DNA of 64,000 nucleotides. It comes from Podospora comata (lineage: Eukaryota > Ascomycota > Sordariomycetes > Sordariales > Podosporaceae). The stretch is from NCBI GenBank assembly GCA_017354895.1, contig CP071497.1, positions 1,116,001-1,180,000 on the forward strand. Reading direction: 5' to 3'. Under the pieces are notes generated by a model. It had not been told where the DNA came from, searched no databases, and saw only the letters and a list, made by a program, of their open reading frames with translations. Below are positions 63,916 through 64,000 of this stretch, piece after piece (within the stretch, counting starts at the first letter, position 1; each line of letters opens with the position of its first letter). The translations under genes were made by a program, and so were the position numbers.

Positions 63916-64000
63916 ATGTCTTCCACTCACTGCAAGGCTTGCAAAAGTATCCGCTGCTCTCCTGCTCCTCCCAAGATCACTTGCTCATGCCCCGTCACAA
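63916..64000 (+). CDS. start of a small cysteine-rich protein, cut by window edge
   Basis: An ATG opens a frame beginning MSSTHCKACKSIRCSPAPP with six cysteines in the first 28 residues and no stop before the window ends. Spacing includes CxxC and CxC. A metal-binding or disulfide-rich small protein is possible. Only 28 residues are visible, so the call is weak. Confidence 0.35.
   Translation, partial: MSSTHCKACKSIRCSPAPPKITCSCPVT

Overview
The window looks like chromosomal DNA from a filamentous ascomycete, most likely a sordariomycete and probably in or near the Sordariales. The protein-coding genes carry many short introns (45-87 bases) with GTRNGT-type donors, CTAAC/CTGAC-like branch sites and YAG acceptors. 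The gene set is typical of filamentous fungi: ApsB/Mto1, Zn2Cys6 factor, CYP55 P450nor, DUF1996, HET and DUF7924-type sequences. Exon joins were worked out by eye from splice signals and frame continuity. No tRNA, rRNA, CRISPR array, retroelement or virus-like element was recognised.

Layout. 0-3 kb: gene-poor, with one decayed gene (1941-2719). 3.2-8.1 kb: the microtubule-organising coiled-coil protein ApsB/Mto1. 9.5-17.5 kb: a lineage-specific 734-aa protein with an internal duplication, then a cytochrome P450 flanked by three small, divergent proteins that seem to share a beta-trefoil-like pattern. 19.5-30.4 kb: a compact block of four lipid-type enzymes (long-chain alcohol oxidase ending in a peroxisomal SRL, membrane-anchored Baeyer-Villiger-type flavin monooxygenase, SDR, alpha/beta hydrolase) plus a Zn2Cys6 transcription factor. 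31-48.5 kb: a mostly housekeeping stretch with an AMSH/Sst2 deubiquitinase, prefoldin subunit 6, VPS4, NOP56, a C2H2 zinc-finger protein, a PIF1 helicase and a secreted DUF1996 protein. 48.5-56.6 kb: an accessory, gene-poor tract with one small secreted protein, a hAT-type MITE with perfect 8-base target duplications, a broken HET fragment, an AT-rich RIP-like patch and a 7-base tandem repeat. 56.6-64 kb: the nitric oxide reductase P450nor (seven exons, with a presequence suggesting two isoforms), two unknown fungal proteins, two decayed genes and the start of a small cysteine-rich gene cut by the window edge.

How genes may work together. The best candidate for an undescribed system is the 19.5-30.4 kb block. 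SDR (alcohol to ketone), Baeyer-Villiger monooxygenase (ketone to ester), hydrolase (ester to alcohol plus acid) and peroxisomal alcohol oxidase (alcohol to aldehyde) form a logical catabolic route for a lipophilic substrate, with a regulator next to them. This is inference from family functions and gene order. AMSH and VPS4, both ESCRT/multivesicular-body components, lie 3.6 kb apart.
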